The notes beneath the pieces are model-generated. The model searched no databases and was not told the DNA's origin. It saw only the letters and a program-made list of their open reading frames with translations. A DNA stretch of 64,000 nt. Origin: Amycolatopsis sp. 2-15. Lineage in GTDB: Bacteria; Actinomycetota; Actinomycetes; Mycobacteriales; Pseudonocardiaceae. The stretch lies in contig NZ_CP127294.1 of assembly GCF_030285625.1 (NCBI RefSeq), positions 320,001 through 384,000 on the forward strand, in the 5' to 3' direction. The stretch's first letter is position 1; each line of letters opens with the position of its first letter. Shown here piece by piece: positions 17,278-25,318 of this stretch. The translations under genes and the position numbers were made by a program.

Positions 17278-18057
17278 ATGGAACTCAACCTGACCGGCCG
17301 CCGCGCGCTCGTCACGGGCTCGAGCTCCGGCCTCGGCGAAGCGATCGCGCGGCTGCTCGCCCAGGAGGGCGCCGACGTCGTCGTCCACGGCCGCGACGAA
17401 GCCCGAACCCGTGCGGTGGCGGACAAAATCGGCGCGAAAGCCGTCGCGATCGGCGACCTCGCCACCGACGACGGTGCGGCGAAAGTGGCCGAAGAAGCCG
17501 GCGAGGTCGACGTGCTCGTGAACAACGCCGGCGCCTACGCACACCGCGGCTGGGCCGACGCGACACCCGAGGACTGGGCGTGGACGTACGAGGTGAACGT
17601 CGTCTCGGCGGTGCGGATGATCCGCCTGCTCGTGCCCGGCATGCGCGAGCGCGGCTGGGGCCGGGTGATCCAGATCGGCGGTGGCCTCTCCGGCCAGCCC
17701 ACCGCCACGCTCCCCCAGTACAACGCGACCCTCGCCGCCCGGCACAACCTCGCGGTTTCCCTTGCGCGGGAATTAAAGGACACCGGCGTGACGTCCAATG
17801 TGGTCGCTCCCGGCGCCATCCTCGTCGACGCGGTGCAGCGCTACCTCACCGACCTCGCCCCGGAGCGCGGCTGGGGCGAGAACTGGGAGACCATCGAACT
17901 CAACGCCGCGCAGGACTTCGTGCCCAACGACATCGGCCGCTTCGGGCGGCCCGAGGAGATCGCGGGCGCCGTGGCGTATCTGTCGAGCCCGTACGGCGAC
18001 TACGTCAGCGGGGCCACCCTCCGCGTGGACGGTGGCACCATCCGCTCCGTGATCTAG
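17278..18057 (+). CDS. SDR-family oxidoreductase lacking the catalytic lysine
   Basis: A 259-residue Rossmann-fold protein. The dinucleotide motif TGSSSGLG (residues 13-20), the NNAG motif (VLVNNAGAYAH) and the C-terminal SGATLRVDGG are all present. The active-site YxxxK is changed to YNATL: Tyr148 is kept, but position 152 is Leu rather than Lys, and the upstream Ser spacing is also unusual. Classical SDRs need that Lys to lower the Tyr pKa and hold NAD(P). The protein may have altered or no redox activity, or may bind a ligand. It has a GGAG ribosome site and is divergent from the tetR-type gene that probably controls it. Confidence 0.88.
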   Translation: MELNLTGRRALVTGSSSGLGEAIARLLAQEGADVVVHGRDEARTRAVADKIGAKAVAIGDLATDDGAAKVAEEAGEVDVLVNNAGAYAHRGWADATPEDWAWTYEVNVVSAVRMIRLLVPGMRERGWGRVIQIGGGLSGQPTATLPQYNATLAARHNLAVSLARELKDTGVTSNVVAPGAILVDAVQRYLTDLAPERGWGENWETIELNAAQDFVPNDIGRFGRPEEIAGAVAYLSSPYGDYVSGATLRVDGGTIRSVI

Positions 18058-18064
18058 GCACCCG

Positions 18065-18874
18065 CTAGATCCGGCCACCCGAAGAACTGTCGCCGCCGGA
18101 GAGCTTCTGCGCGAAGTACACCGGCACCGTCGAGACGATGATCAGCACCGCCGCCACCACGTTGACCACCGGGGCCTGGTTGGGGCGGAACAGGTTGTCG
18201 TAGATCCAGATCGGCAAGGTCTCCATGCCGGTGCCCAGCGTGAACGTCGTCACGATGATCTCGTCGAACGACAGCGCGAACGCCAGCAGCCCGCCCGCCA
18301 GCAGCGCCGAGCGCAGCATCGGGAACGTCACCAGCCGGAACGTGGTGATGCCGTCGGCGCCGAGGTCCATCGACGCTTCCTCGAGATTGCCGCCCATGCG
18401 CCGCAGGCGGGCCACGACGTTGTTGAACACCACGACGATGCAGAAGGTCGCGTGGGCGATGATCGCCGTGAGCAGTCCGAGGTCGATGCCGAGGATCGTG
18501 CGGAACGCGTTGTTCAGCGCGATGCCGGTGACGATGCCGGGCAGCGCGATCGGCAGGATGATGAGCAGCGAGATCGAGTCCCGGCCGAAGAACCGGTAGC
18601 GCTGCAAGGCAAACGCGGCCATCGTGCCGAGCACGAGCGCGATCGCCGTGGCGGCCACGCCGGCCTCGATGCTGGTCCACAACGCGTGCAGCGCGCCGGC
18701 GTTGGTGACCGCGCGGCCCCACCACTCGAGGGTGAAGCTCTTCGGCGGCCAGCCGAACGTGGTGTCCGAGTTCACGGAGTTGAGCAGCACCACCAGAAGC
18801 GGGAAGTAGATCACCGCGAACCCGACCCCGAGTGCCGTCCACAGCACCACCCGGCCGGTCTTCGACATGCGCAC
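18065..18874 (-). CDS. ABC transporter permease, polyamine type (PotC-like)
   Basis: A 269-residue inner-membrane permease with about six helices and the EAA-loop region for contact with the ATPase (LEEASMDLGADGITTFRLVT). It is the last gene of a minus-strand importer operon (ATPase, binding protein, two permeases). An AGGAG site precedes the GTG at 18874, and the gene starts 10 nt after the PotB-like stop. The sequence style (FPLLVVLLNSVNSDTTFGWPP near the N-terminus) matches spermidine/putrescine PotC. Confidence 0.9.
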   Translation of the reverse strand: MRMSKTGRVVLWTALGVGFAVIYFPLLVVLLNSVNSDTTFGWPPKSFTLEWWGRAVTNAGALHALWTSIEAGVAATAIALVLGTMAAFALQRYRFFGRDSISLLIILPIALPGIVTGIALNNAFRTILGIDLGLLTAIIAHATFCIVVVFNNVVARLRRMGGNLEEASMDLGADGITTFRLVTFPMLRSALLAGGLLAFALSFDEIIVTTFTLGTGMETLPIWIYDNLFRPNQAPVVNVVAAVLIIVSTVPVYFAQKLSGGDSSSGGRI

Positions 18875-18883
18875 GGCGGTCTC

Positions 18884-19765
18884 CTAGAGGTTGTTCAGCG
18901 CGCCGGTGCGACGCACGACGGCCAAGTACACGAGCATGATCACGACCGGCACGATGGCCACGGTCGCCGCGAACGGCAGGTTGTTGGCCGCGCCGATGTT
19001 GTCGTAGACGACGTTGCCGAGCATCTGCGACGTGCCGCCCACGATCTTCACGGCGATGTAGTCGCCCAGGGACAAGGAGAACGTGAAGATCGAACCCGCC
19101 ACGATCGCCGGGAAGGCGAGCGGCAGGATCACCGAGCGGAACGTGCGGAACGACCGCGCACCGAGGTCACCGGACGCGTCGACCAGCGAGTCGGGCAGCC
19201 GCTCCAGGCCGGCGTAGATCGGAAGGATCATGTACGGCAGCCACAGGTATGACAGCGTGATCACAGTGGCCGCGACGCCGTAACCGGGGCCGGAGAGGCC
19301 GAACGGGCTCAGCAGCCAGCTGATCGCGCCGTTGCCGGAAAGCAAGGTCCGCCACGCGTAGGCCTTCACCAGGTAGCTCGCCCACAGCGGCGTCATCACG
19401 GCGATCACGAGGATCCGTTGCGCCTTCGGGGAAGCGAGCTTGGCCATCGCGAAGGCCATGGGGAACGCGATCACCGCGTCGATCACCGTCACCAGCAGCG
19501 CGATGCCGACGGTCCGCAAGGTGATCGTGCGGTAGACCGAATCGGTGAACAGGGTGACGAAGTTGTCGAACGACCAGTCCGTGACCACCTTGCCGGTGAA
19601 CACGTCGGTGGACCAGAAGGCCGTGATGAACAGGGCGGCGAGCGCGCCGAGGTAGGCCAGGCCGAGCCACAACAGTGGAGCCGAAAGCAGAATGCCCAGG
19701 CGCAGCTTGGGTTTACGGAAGAAGAAAGCCGAAGCGCGGCGGCTCGGCGGGCTCACGGCGGTCAT
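18884..19765 (-). CDS. ABC transporter permease, polyamine type (PotB-like)
   Basis: A 293-residue permease with a cytosolic N-terminus (ASAFFFRKPKLRLG) and about six helices. The EAA loop reads LVDASGDLGARSFRTFRSV. It forms the heterodimeric channel with the PotC-like protein encoded 10 nt downstream. It is separated from the binding-protein gene by a 142-nt gap that folds into two perfect stem-loops. This probably lowers permease output relative to the binding protein, as in other importer operons. Confidence 0.9.
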   Translation of the reverse strand: MTAVSPPSRRASAFFFRKPKLRLGILLSAPLLWLGLAYLGALAALFITAFWSTDVFTGKVVTDWSFDNFVTLFTDSVYRTITLRTVGIALLVTVIDAVIAFPMAFAMAKLASPKAQRILVIAVMTPLWASYLVKAYAWRTLLSGNGAISWLLSPFGLSGPGYGVAATVITLSYLWLPYMILPIYAGLERLPDSLVDASGDLGARSFRTFRSVILPLAFPAIVAGSIFTFSLSLGDYIAVKIVGGTSQMLGNVVYDNIGAANNLPFAATVAIVPVVIMLVYLAVVRRTGALNNL

Positions 19766-19799
19766 GCGGGCACCTTCGGGGCACGGTCGGGAGGAGGGG

Positions 19800-19843
19800 T
19801 CCGGGGGCGGCGGACGAGGGGGAGGGTGCCCGCCGCCCCCGGA
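19800..19843 (-). promoter_or_regulatory. Second intra-operon stem-loop, potD-potB gap
   Basis: TCCGGGGGCGGCGG (19800-19813) and CCGCCGCCCCCGGA (19830-19843) are perfectly complementary over 14 bp around a 16-nt loop. It has no U-tract, so it is more likely an mRNA-stability or attenuation element than a full terminator. It lies 35 nt before the PotB-like start. Confidence 0.65.
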
Positions 19844-19860
19844 GCTACCGGGGGATTCCC

Positions 19861-19900
19861 GTGAGGGCCGGCGCCGGTTTCAAGCGGCGCCGGCCCTCAC
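19861..19900 (-). promoter_or_regulatory. First intra-operon stem-loop, just after binding-protein gene
   Basis: GTGAGGGCCGGCGCCG (19861-19876) and CGGCGCCGGCCCTCAC (19885-19900) form a perfect 16-bp stem with an 8-nt loop. It sits 7 nt past the substrate-binding-protein stop. A 3' hairpin in this place typically protects the binding-protein message from exonucleases and lowers read-through into permease genes. That role is inferred from other ABC importer operons. Confidence 0.75.
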
Positions 19901-19907
19901 GAGCACG

Positions 19908-21116
19908 TCAACCCTTGATCTCGGTCCAGGCCTTGGTCCAGTCGCCGTAGTCCTTGCACTTGACGTCCGTGCGGCCGTCGAGGCACTGCTGGATCGGCGT
20001 GGTCCAGTACTGGATCTTGGCGGCGTAGGCGGCGTCGTTGGCGTGGTAGGTGTCGCACAGGGTCTTGTCGGTCATCTCGGCGCAGGCCTTGGAGTTGGCC
20101 GGGGCCTCACCGAAGTACTCGGCGACCTGAGCGTTGACCTTCGGGCTGATGATGTAGTCCATCCACTTGTACGCGCACGTCTTGTGCTGCGACTTCGCGG
20201 ACACCATCCACGTGTCCGACCAACCGGTGGCACCCTCGCTCGGCACGGTCGCGCCCAGCGGAGCGCCCTCGCTCTTGGCCAGGTTCACCGTGACCTGCCA
20301 CGCGGTGCCGATCACTGCGTCCGCGTTCTTGAGCGACTGGGTTTCCTTGAGGTAGTCCGACCAGTACTCGCTGACGTTCGGGCGCTGCTTCTTCAGCAGG
20401 TCCACCGCTGCGTTGAACTGCTTGTCGTCCAAGGCGTACGGGTTCTTGATGCCGAGGTCGGGCTGGTGCGCCATGAGGTACAGCGCGGCGTCGGCGATGT
20501 AGATCGGCGAGTCGTAGGCGATGATCTTGCCCTTGTAGGGCGAGTTCACGTCGAACATCGGCGACCACGACGTCGGCTCCGGGCTCACCTTGTCGGTGCG
20601 GTACGTCAGCACGTTGGCGCCCCAGCCGTGCGGGATGCCGTAGGCGACGTTGTTGACGCTGTTCCACGCCTTGTTCTTCAGGAACGGGTAGACGTCGTTG
20701 TAGTTCGGCACGAGCGCGGTGTTGACCGGCTCGACGTCACCCGAGGCGACCAGGCGCAGCGAGGCGTCGCCCGAGGCGGACACCACGTCGTACTGGCCCG
20801 TCTTCATCAGCGTCACGGCCTCGTCGGACGTGCCGAACGGCTTGACGGTGACCTTGCAGCCGGTCTGGTCCTCGAACGGCTTGACCCAGTTGATCTTCGA
20901 GTCGTTGGAGCCGTTCTCGGCGTAACCGGGCCACGCGAGCACGTTCAGCTGGCCTTCCGGCTGGCCGAGCTGGGTGAGTGCGGCCAGCTTGGGCGGGGTG
21001 AACCCCTGGGCGCCAGGCGCGGACCCCGTGCTTGAGTCGGAGCCCGACGTCCCGCAGGCCGCGAGCAGCAGGCTCACGCCGCACAGACCTGCGAGCAGCG
21101 TCTTCCTGTTCTTCAT
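19908..21116 (-). CDS. ABC transporter substrate-binding lipoprotein, polyamine type (PotD-like)
   Basis: A 402-residue extracytoplasmic binding protein. The signal peptide ends in the lipobox LLAAC (Cys21). A Ser/Gly linker (GTSGSDSSTGSAPGAQG) leads to the two-lobe periplasmic-binding fold, with NVLAWPGYAENG near the start and AYGIPHGWGANVLTYRTDKV in the hinge region, as in PotD/PotF proteins. I use the ATG at 21116 that begins the signal peptide. It sits between the ATPase gene and the permease genes. The substrate is probably putrescine, spermidine or a related amine, given the catabolic neighbours, but sequence alone does not fix it. Confidence 0.9.
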   Translation of the reverse strand: MKNRKTLLAGLCGVSLLLAACGTSGSDSSTGSAPGAQGFTPPKLAALTQLGQPEGQLNVLAWPGYAENGSNDSKINWVKPFEDQTGCKVTVKPFGTSDEAVTLMKTGQYDVVSASGDASLRLVASGDVEPVNTALVPNYNDVYPFLKNKAWNSVNNVAYGIPHGWGANVLTYRTDKVSPEPTSWSPMFDVNSPYKGKIIAYDSPIYIADAALYLMAHQPDLGIKNPYALDDKQFNAAVDLLKKQRPNVSEYWSDYLKETQSLKNADAVIGTAWQVTVNLAKSEGAPLGATVPSEGATGWSDTWMVSAKSQHKTCAYKWMDYIISPKVNAQVAEYFGEAPANSKACAEMTDKTLCDTYHANDAAYAAKIQYWTTPIQQCLDGRTDVKCKDYGDWTKAWTEIKG

Positions 21117-21141
21117 GTCGAGAGAAACCTTCCCGTGAGAA

Positions 21142-22218
21142 CTAGCCGGCTTCGGGGACCCGGAAACTGTGTTCGTGGCGCCACCGCAAGCGGACCCGGC
21201 CGTCGGCGAACTCGGTCGGTTCACTGGTGTTCTGGCGGACCACGGACAACTGACCCCCCGCATCGAGCGCGACAGCGTAGCGCACTGTGGATCCGGCGTA
21301 TACGACATCCGTGACGATTCCGGTCGCGGAAGTCTCGCCCGGACCGGCCGGCGACGCAAGATCACCATCGATGCGAATTTTCTCCGGCCGGATGCTGTAC
21401 ACGCCGGGCTTGCCGATCACCGCTTCGGCCCCACGCCCGCTGAGCAGGTTGGACGTGCCGACGAAGCCGGCGACGAACGCGCTCGCCGGTCTCTCGTACA
21501 CCTCCACCGGGGTGCCGACCTGTTCGATCCGCCCGGCGTTGAACACCGCGATGCGGTCGCTCATGGTCAGCGCCTCGTCCTGGTCGTGCGTCACGAACAC
21601 GAAGGTGATCCCGACCTCGCGCTGGATCTGCTTGAGCTCGATCTGCATCGCCTGCCGCAGCTTGAGGTCGAGCGCTCCCAGCGGTTCGTCGAGCAGCAGC
21701 ACCTTCGGGCGGTTCACGAGCGCCCGCGCGAGAGCGACGCGCTGGCGCTGACCACCCGAGAGCTGCGAAGGCTTGCGGTCGCCGTACTCCCCGAGCCGCA
21801 CGGTCTCGAGGGCTTCCGCGGCGCGTTGCCTGCGCTCGGCCTTGGCGACCCGTTTGACCTTGAGGCCGTACTCCACGTTCTGCCGCACGGACATGTGCGG
21901 GAAGAGCGCGTAGTCCTGGAACACGGTGTTCACGTCGCGCTCGAACGGCGCCAGCTGGCTGACGTCGCGGCCGGCCAGGTGGATGGTGCCGGCCGTCGGC
22001 AGCTCGAAGCCGGCGATCATGCGCAGCACCGTGGTCTTCCCCGAGCCCGACGGACCGAGCATGGAGAAGAACTCACCGGGCGGGATGTCGAGGTCGACGC
22101 CGTCGACGGCGCGGACCTTGTCGAAGTGCTTCTGCAGCCCGGTGAGCCGGATCGCCGGCTCACCGCCGGCGCGCGGCCGTTCGGGCCGGCGGGCGGTCGT
22201 CGGGGCTTGGTGGGGCAT
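21142..22218 (-). CDS. ABC transporter ATP-binding protein, polyamine type (PotA-like)
   Basis: A 358-residue ATPase that powers the importer. It has Walker [11 protein letters not shown], signature [15 protein letters not shown], Walker [12 protein letters not shown], the H-loop in VTHDQDEA and a C-terminal TOBE domain (about residues 275-345). The ATG at 22218 has a GGAAGG ribosome site, and the upstream in-frame GTG adds nine residues with no homology. It follows the aldehyde dehydrogenase by 33 nt and is probably co-transcribed with it, which links uptake with degradation of the amine. Confidence 0.92.
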   Translation of the reverse strand: MPHQAPTTARRPERPRAGGEPAIRLTGLQKHFDKVRAVDGVDLDIPPGEFFSMLGPSGSGKTTVLRMIAGFELPTAGTIHLAGRDVSQLAPFERDVNTVFQDYALFPHMSVRQNVEYGLKVKRVAKAERRQRAAEALETVRLGEYGDRKPSQLSGGQRQRVALARALVNRPKVLLLDEPLGALDLKLRQAMQIELKQIQREVGITFVFVTHDQDEALTMSDRIAVFNAGRIEQVGTPVEVYERPASAFVAGFVGTSNLLSGRGAEAVIGKPGVYSIRPEKIRIDGDLASPAGPGETSATGIVTDVVYAGSTVRYAVALDAGGQLSVVRQNTSEPTEFADGRVRLRWRHEHSFRVPEAG

Positions 22219-22251
22219 GGCGGGCCTTCCCGTGGATCTCGTCACCGGTAC

Positions 22252-23673
22252 CTACAGCGCGCTCATCACGTGTTTGACGCGGGTGTAGTCCTCGAGGCCG
22301 TACAGCGAGAGATCCTTGCCGTAACCCGACTTCTTGAACCCGCCGTGGGGCATCTCGGCGACGAGCGGGATGTGGGTGTTGATCCACACGCACCCGAAGT
22401 CGAGCTTGGCGGACACACGCATGGCGCGCTGGTGGTCCTTGGTCCAGATCGAGGACGCGAGGCCGTAGGGCACGCCGTTGGCCGCCTTCACCGCGTCGGC
22501 CTCGTCGGAGAAGCGCTGCACGGTGATCACGGGGCCGAAGATCTCGTTCTGGGTGATTTCGTCGTCCTGCGTGACGCCCGAGACCACGGTGGCCTCGTAG
22601 AAGAAGCCCTCGTCGCCGACGCGCCGCCCTCCACAGTGGACGGTGGCGTGGCCGGGCAGGCGGTCGATGAAGCCGGACACCTTCTCCAGCTGCGCGGCGT
22701 TGTTGAGCGGGCCGAAGGCGACGGTGTCGTCGTCGGGCTTGCCGGTCTTGTTCGCCTCGGCCTGGCGCGAGAGCGCAGCCACGAATGAGTCGTGCACGTC
22801 GTCGGCCACCAGCACGCGCGTGGCGGCGGTGCAGTCCTGGCCGGCGTTGAAGTAGCCCGCCATCGCGATGGTCTCGGCTGCGACCTCGAGGTCGGCGTCG
22901 GAGAACACGATCACCGGCGCCTTGCCGCCCAGCTCGAGGTGCACGCGCTTGACGTCGCGGGCCGCGGCCCCGGCCACCTCGATGCCGGCCCGCACGGAGC
23001 CGGTGATCGACACCATCGCCGGGATCGGGTGCTCCACCAGCGCGCGGCCGGAGTCGCGGTCGCCGGTCACGACGTTGAACACGCCCGGCGGCAGGAACTC
23101 GCCGCAGATCTCGGCCAGCAGCAGCGTGGACGCCGGCGTGGTGTCCGAGGGCTTGAGCACCACGGTGTTGCCCGCCGCGAGCGCGGGCGCGATCTTCCAG
23201 ATCGCCATGAGCAGCGGGTAGTTCCACGGCGTCACCTGCGCGCAGACACCCACGGGCTCACGGCGGACGAAGGACGTGTGGCCTTCCATGTACTCGGCCG
23301 CCGCGCGGCCTTCGAGCACGCGCGCGGCGCCGGCGAAGAAGCGCAGCTGGTCGACGATCATCGGCAGCTCTTCGGACATCGTGAGCGCCACCGGTTTGCC
23401 GGTGTTGCGCGACTCCACGGCGATGAGCTCCTCGCCGCGGGCCTCCACGGCGTCGGCGATCTTCAGCAGCGCGAGCTGGCGCTGGGCCGGCGTGGTCTCT
23501 TTCCAGCTCTCGAACGCCTCGGCCGCAGTCTTGAGCGCGCGGTCGACGTCCTCGGCACCCGCCACCGGCGCGGTGCAGTACGCGCGCCCCGTGACCGGGT
23601 CGACGATCTCGAGAACCTTCCCTGACAGCGAGTCGACGAACTTCCCGCCGACGTAGTGCTTCAGTTCCTGCAC
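22252..23673 (-). CDS. Aldehyde dehydrogenase, gamma-aminobutyraldehyde type
   Basis: A 473-residue NAD(P)-dependent aldehyde dehydrogenase with catalytic Cys281 (GQDCTAATR), the general base in HLELGGKAP and the cofactor motif ITGSVRAG. Similarity in style to PatD/Prr (MQELKHYVGGKFVD start, TPWNYPLLMAIWKIAPALAA) and its place ahead of a polyamine importer point to oxidation of 4-aminobutanal to GABA. GTG at 23673 has an AGGAGG site. It is divergent from a GntR regulator, which probably controls it. Confidence 0.87.
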   Translation of the reverse strand: MQELKHYVGGKFVDSLSGKVLEIVDPVTGRAYCTAPVAGAEDVDRALKTAAEAFESWKETTPAQRQLALLKIADAVEARGEELIAVESRNTGKPVALTMSEELPMIVDQLRFFAGAARVLEGRAAAEYMEGHTSFVRREPVGVCAQVTPWNYPLLMAIWKIAPALAAGNTVVLKPSDTTPASTLLLAEICGEFLPPGVFNVVTGDRDSGRALVEHPIPAMVSITGSVRAGIEVAGAAARDVKRVHLELGGKAPVIVFSDADLEVAAETIAMAGYFNAGQDCTAATRVLVADDVHDSFVAALSRQAEANKTGKPDDDTVAFGPLNNAAQLEKVSGFIDRLPGHATVHCGGRRVGDEGFFYEATVVSGVTQDDEITQNEIFGPVITVQRFSDEADAVKAANGVPYGLASSIWTKDHQRAMRVSAKLDFGCVWINTHIPLVAEMPHGGFKKSGYGKDLSLYGLEDYTRVKHVMSAL

Positions 23674-23740
23674 GCGTGCGCCTCCTGACTCTCCGTGGCA
23701 GGATGAAACATATAACTCCATATTTCACATGACAAGGTCC

Positions 23741-23759
23741 TGGGGCACTATTGGCCCCA
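23741..23759. promoter_or_regulatory. Inverted repeat upstream of GntR gene
   Basis: TGGGGC (23741-23746) and GCCCCA (23754-23759) flank a 7-bp centre in the 114-bp gap between the divergent dehydrogenase and gntR-type genes. An A/T-rich patch (23706-23730), unusual for this genome, lies beside it and holds loosely palindromic GAAA/TTTC arms. It is a candidate operator for the GntR protein. Confidence 0.4.
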
Positions 23760-23787
23760 ATCGCACGCCGAGACGGGTGGACCCACG

Positions 23788-24531
23788 ATGCGCAAGGAGA
23801 TGTCGAACAGCGCACGACTGGCGATGTTCGCTCCGCTGGACCAGCTCGGCCGCGCCGAGGCGGTCGCGGCCCGGCTGCTCGACGCCATCACCCTGGGTCT
23901 GCTCGACGACGCCGAGCAGCTGCCGAGCGAGGTCGAGCTCGCCGCGCAGTTCCGCGTGTCCACCGTGACGGTCCGTGAAGCGCTCGCCGTGCTGCGGCAG
24001 CAGGGGCTGGTCGAGACCAGGCGCGGCCGCGGCGGCGGCAGCTTCGTGCGCACGCCCGCGTGGCCGGCGCCAAGCTCGTGGGCGCAGCGCCTGCGGCTCG
24101 TCTCGCTCGCGGACCTGCGCGACTTCGGCGACCACTACCTCGCCGTGGCCGGGTCGGCGGCCAAGCTCGCGTCGGAGCGCACCTCACCCGAGGACCTCGA
24201 ACGACTGCGCCTGACCAGCGAAGACCTCCTCGGAGCGACCGGTCCCGAGGCGACGCGCGCCGAACGCCACTTCCACCTCGAGGTCGCGGCGGCCGCGCAG
24301 TCGCCGCGCCTCACCAACCAGGAGGTCCAACTGCAGGGCGAACACGGCGGGTTGCTCTGGGTGCCCCTCGACGGCGAGGACACCTGCCGCCAGTCCTACG
24401 CTGAGCACCACGCGATCGTCACCGCGATCGCGGCAGCCGACGGCGACCGGGCCCGCAAGCTGACCGAGGAGCACATCCTGAGCGCGCTCGACCGGCTCGT
24501 GGATCTGCACTTAAGCCTCGAAACGCCGTAA
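23788..24531 (+). CDS. FadR-type GntR-family regulator
   Basis: A 247-residue DNA-binding regulator. The winged helix-turn-helix covers about residues 20-90 (LPSEVELAAQFRVSTVTVRE, then LRQQGLVETRRGRGGGSFVR), and the C-terminal FCD all-helical effector domain has His residues (AERHFHLEVA, SYAEHHAIVTAI) that usually bind a metal and a carboxylate. It is divergent from the aldehyde dehydrogenase/importer operon and immediately upstream of the Cache-domain gene, so it likely controls amine uptake and oxidation. The effector is unknown; GABA or an amine-derived acid would fit. Confidence 0.9.
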   Translation: MRKEMSNSARLAMFAPLDQLGRAEAVAARLLDAITLGLLDDAEQLPSEVELAAQFRVSTVTVREALAVLRQQGLVETRRGRGGGSFVRTPAWPAPSSWAQRLRLVSLADLRDFGDHYLAVAGSAAKLASERTSPEDLERLRLTSEDLLGATGPEATRAERHFHLEVAAAAQSPRLTNQEVQLQGEHGGLLWVPLDGEDTCRQSYAEHHAIVTAIAAADGDRARKLTEEHILSALDRLVDLHLSLETP

Positions 24532-24563
24532 GCTTCGATGACCCCGCGATCGAGGTGAGCATC

Positions 24564-25301
24564 GTGACCGACACCCGCACGTTGACCGGCGACGAGGTCG
24601 TCGCGCAGGTATCCGCGCTGGTCGAGGAGATCTTCGAGCGGCTCAAGCCCGTATTGGCCGCGGCCGAGACCCTGCTGGCCGAGCCCGGCGGCGCCGGTTC
24701 CGGCACGCTCCGCGGCATCCGGCCGCAGGTGCTGGAGGCCCTCGGTGGCCTCGTGATCGGCGCCGGGTTCGTCAGCGCACCCCACGTGTTGTCGGACCAG
24801 GAGTTCGGCTTCGAGTGGTGGACCACCACCGGTTCGGACCAGGTGCCGGAGCAGCTGTTCATCAGCCTCGATCCGGAGAGCCCCAACTTCCTCGACTACA
24901 CGCGCCAGTCGTGGTTCACCGTGCCGCGCGACAGCGGGCGGCGCCACATCAACGGGCCGTACGTCGACTACCTCTGCACCGACGAGTACACGCTCACGTT
25001 CACGCTGCCTGTGTACCGCGACGGTTCGTTTGCCGGTGTGGTGGGCGCGGACGTCTACGTGCGCGAGTTCGAGCGGACGGTGAGCCGGCGGCTGCGTTCG
25101 CTGGGCCGGCACGCCGCTCTGCTCAACGCGCAAGGGCGCGTGATCGTGTCGAACAGCGTCCGGCAGGCGACGGGTTCGCTGGTGCGCGACGTCGACGTGC
25201 CGGCATGGTGGACCGCCGGGGCGGAACCGCTGACGATGTCGGGCGGCGCGACTTTGCGGCGGTGCGGGGATTCGCCGATCGCGTTGCTCGTGAGTGTGTG
25301 A
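24564..25301 (+). CDS. Cytosolic Cache (PDC)-domain protein, putative sensor
   Basis: A 245-residue protein that looks like a free-standing Cache/PDC ligand-binding domain: FEWWTTTG, then NFLDYTRQSWFTVPRDSGRR, YVDYLCTDEYTLTFTLPVY and GVVGADVYV match the core of such sensors. It has no signal peptide, membrane helix, kinase, HAMP or methyl-accepting region, so it is a soluble ligand binder, not a receptor. The GTG at 24564 has GAGGTGAG upstream, and an earlier GTG at 24555 would overlap it. It follows the GntR gene by 32 nt and is probably co-transcribed. Its partner might be the GntR or PucR protein; that is inference. Confidence 0.7.
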   Translation: MTDTRTLTGDEVVAQVSALVEEIFERLKPVLAAAETLLAEPGGAGSGTLRGIRPQVLEALGGLVIGAGFVSAPHVLSDQEFGFEWWTTTGSDQVPEQLFISLDPESPNFLDYTRQSWFTVPRDSGRRHINGPYVDYLCTDEYTLTFTLPVYRDGSFAGVVGADVYVREFERTVSRRLRSLGRHAALLNAQGRVIVSNSVRQATGSLVRDVDVPAWWTAGAEPLTMSGGATLRRCGDSPIALLVSV

Positions 25302-25318
25302 TCTTCGGCGGATGACCT

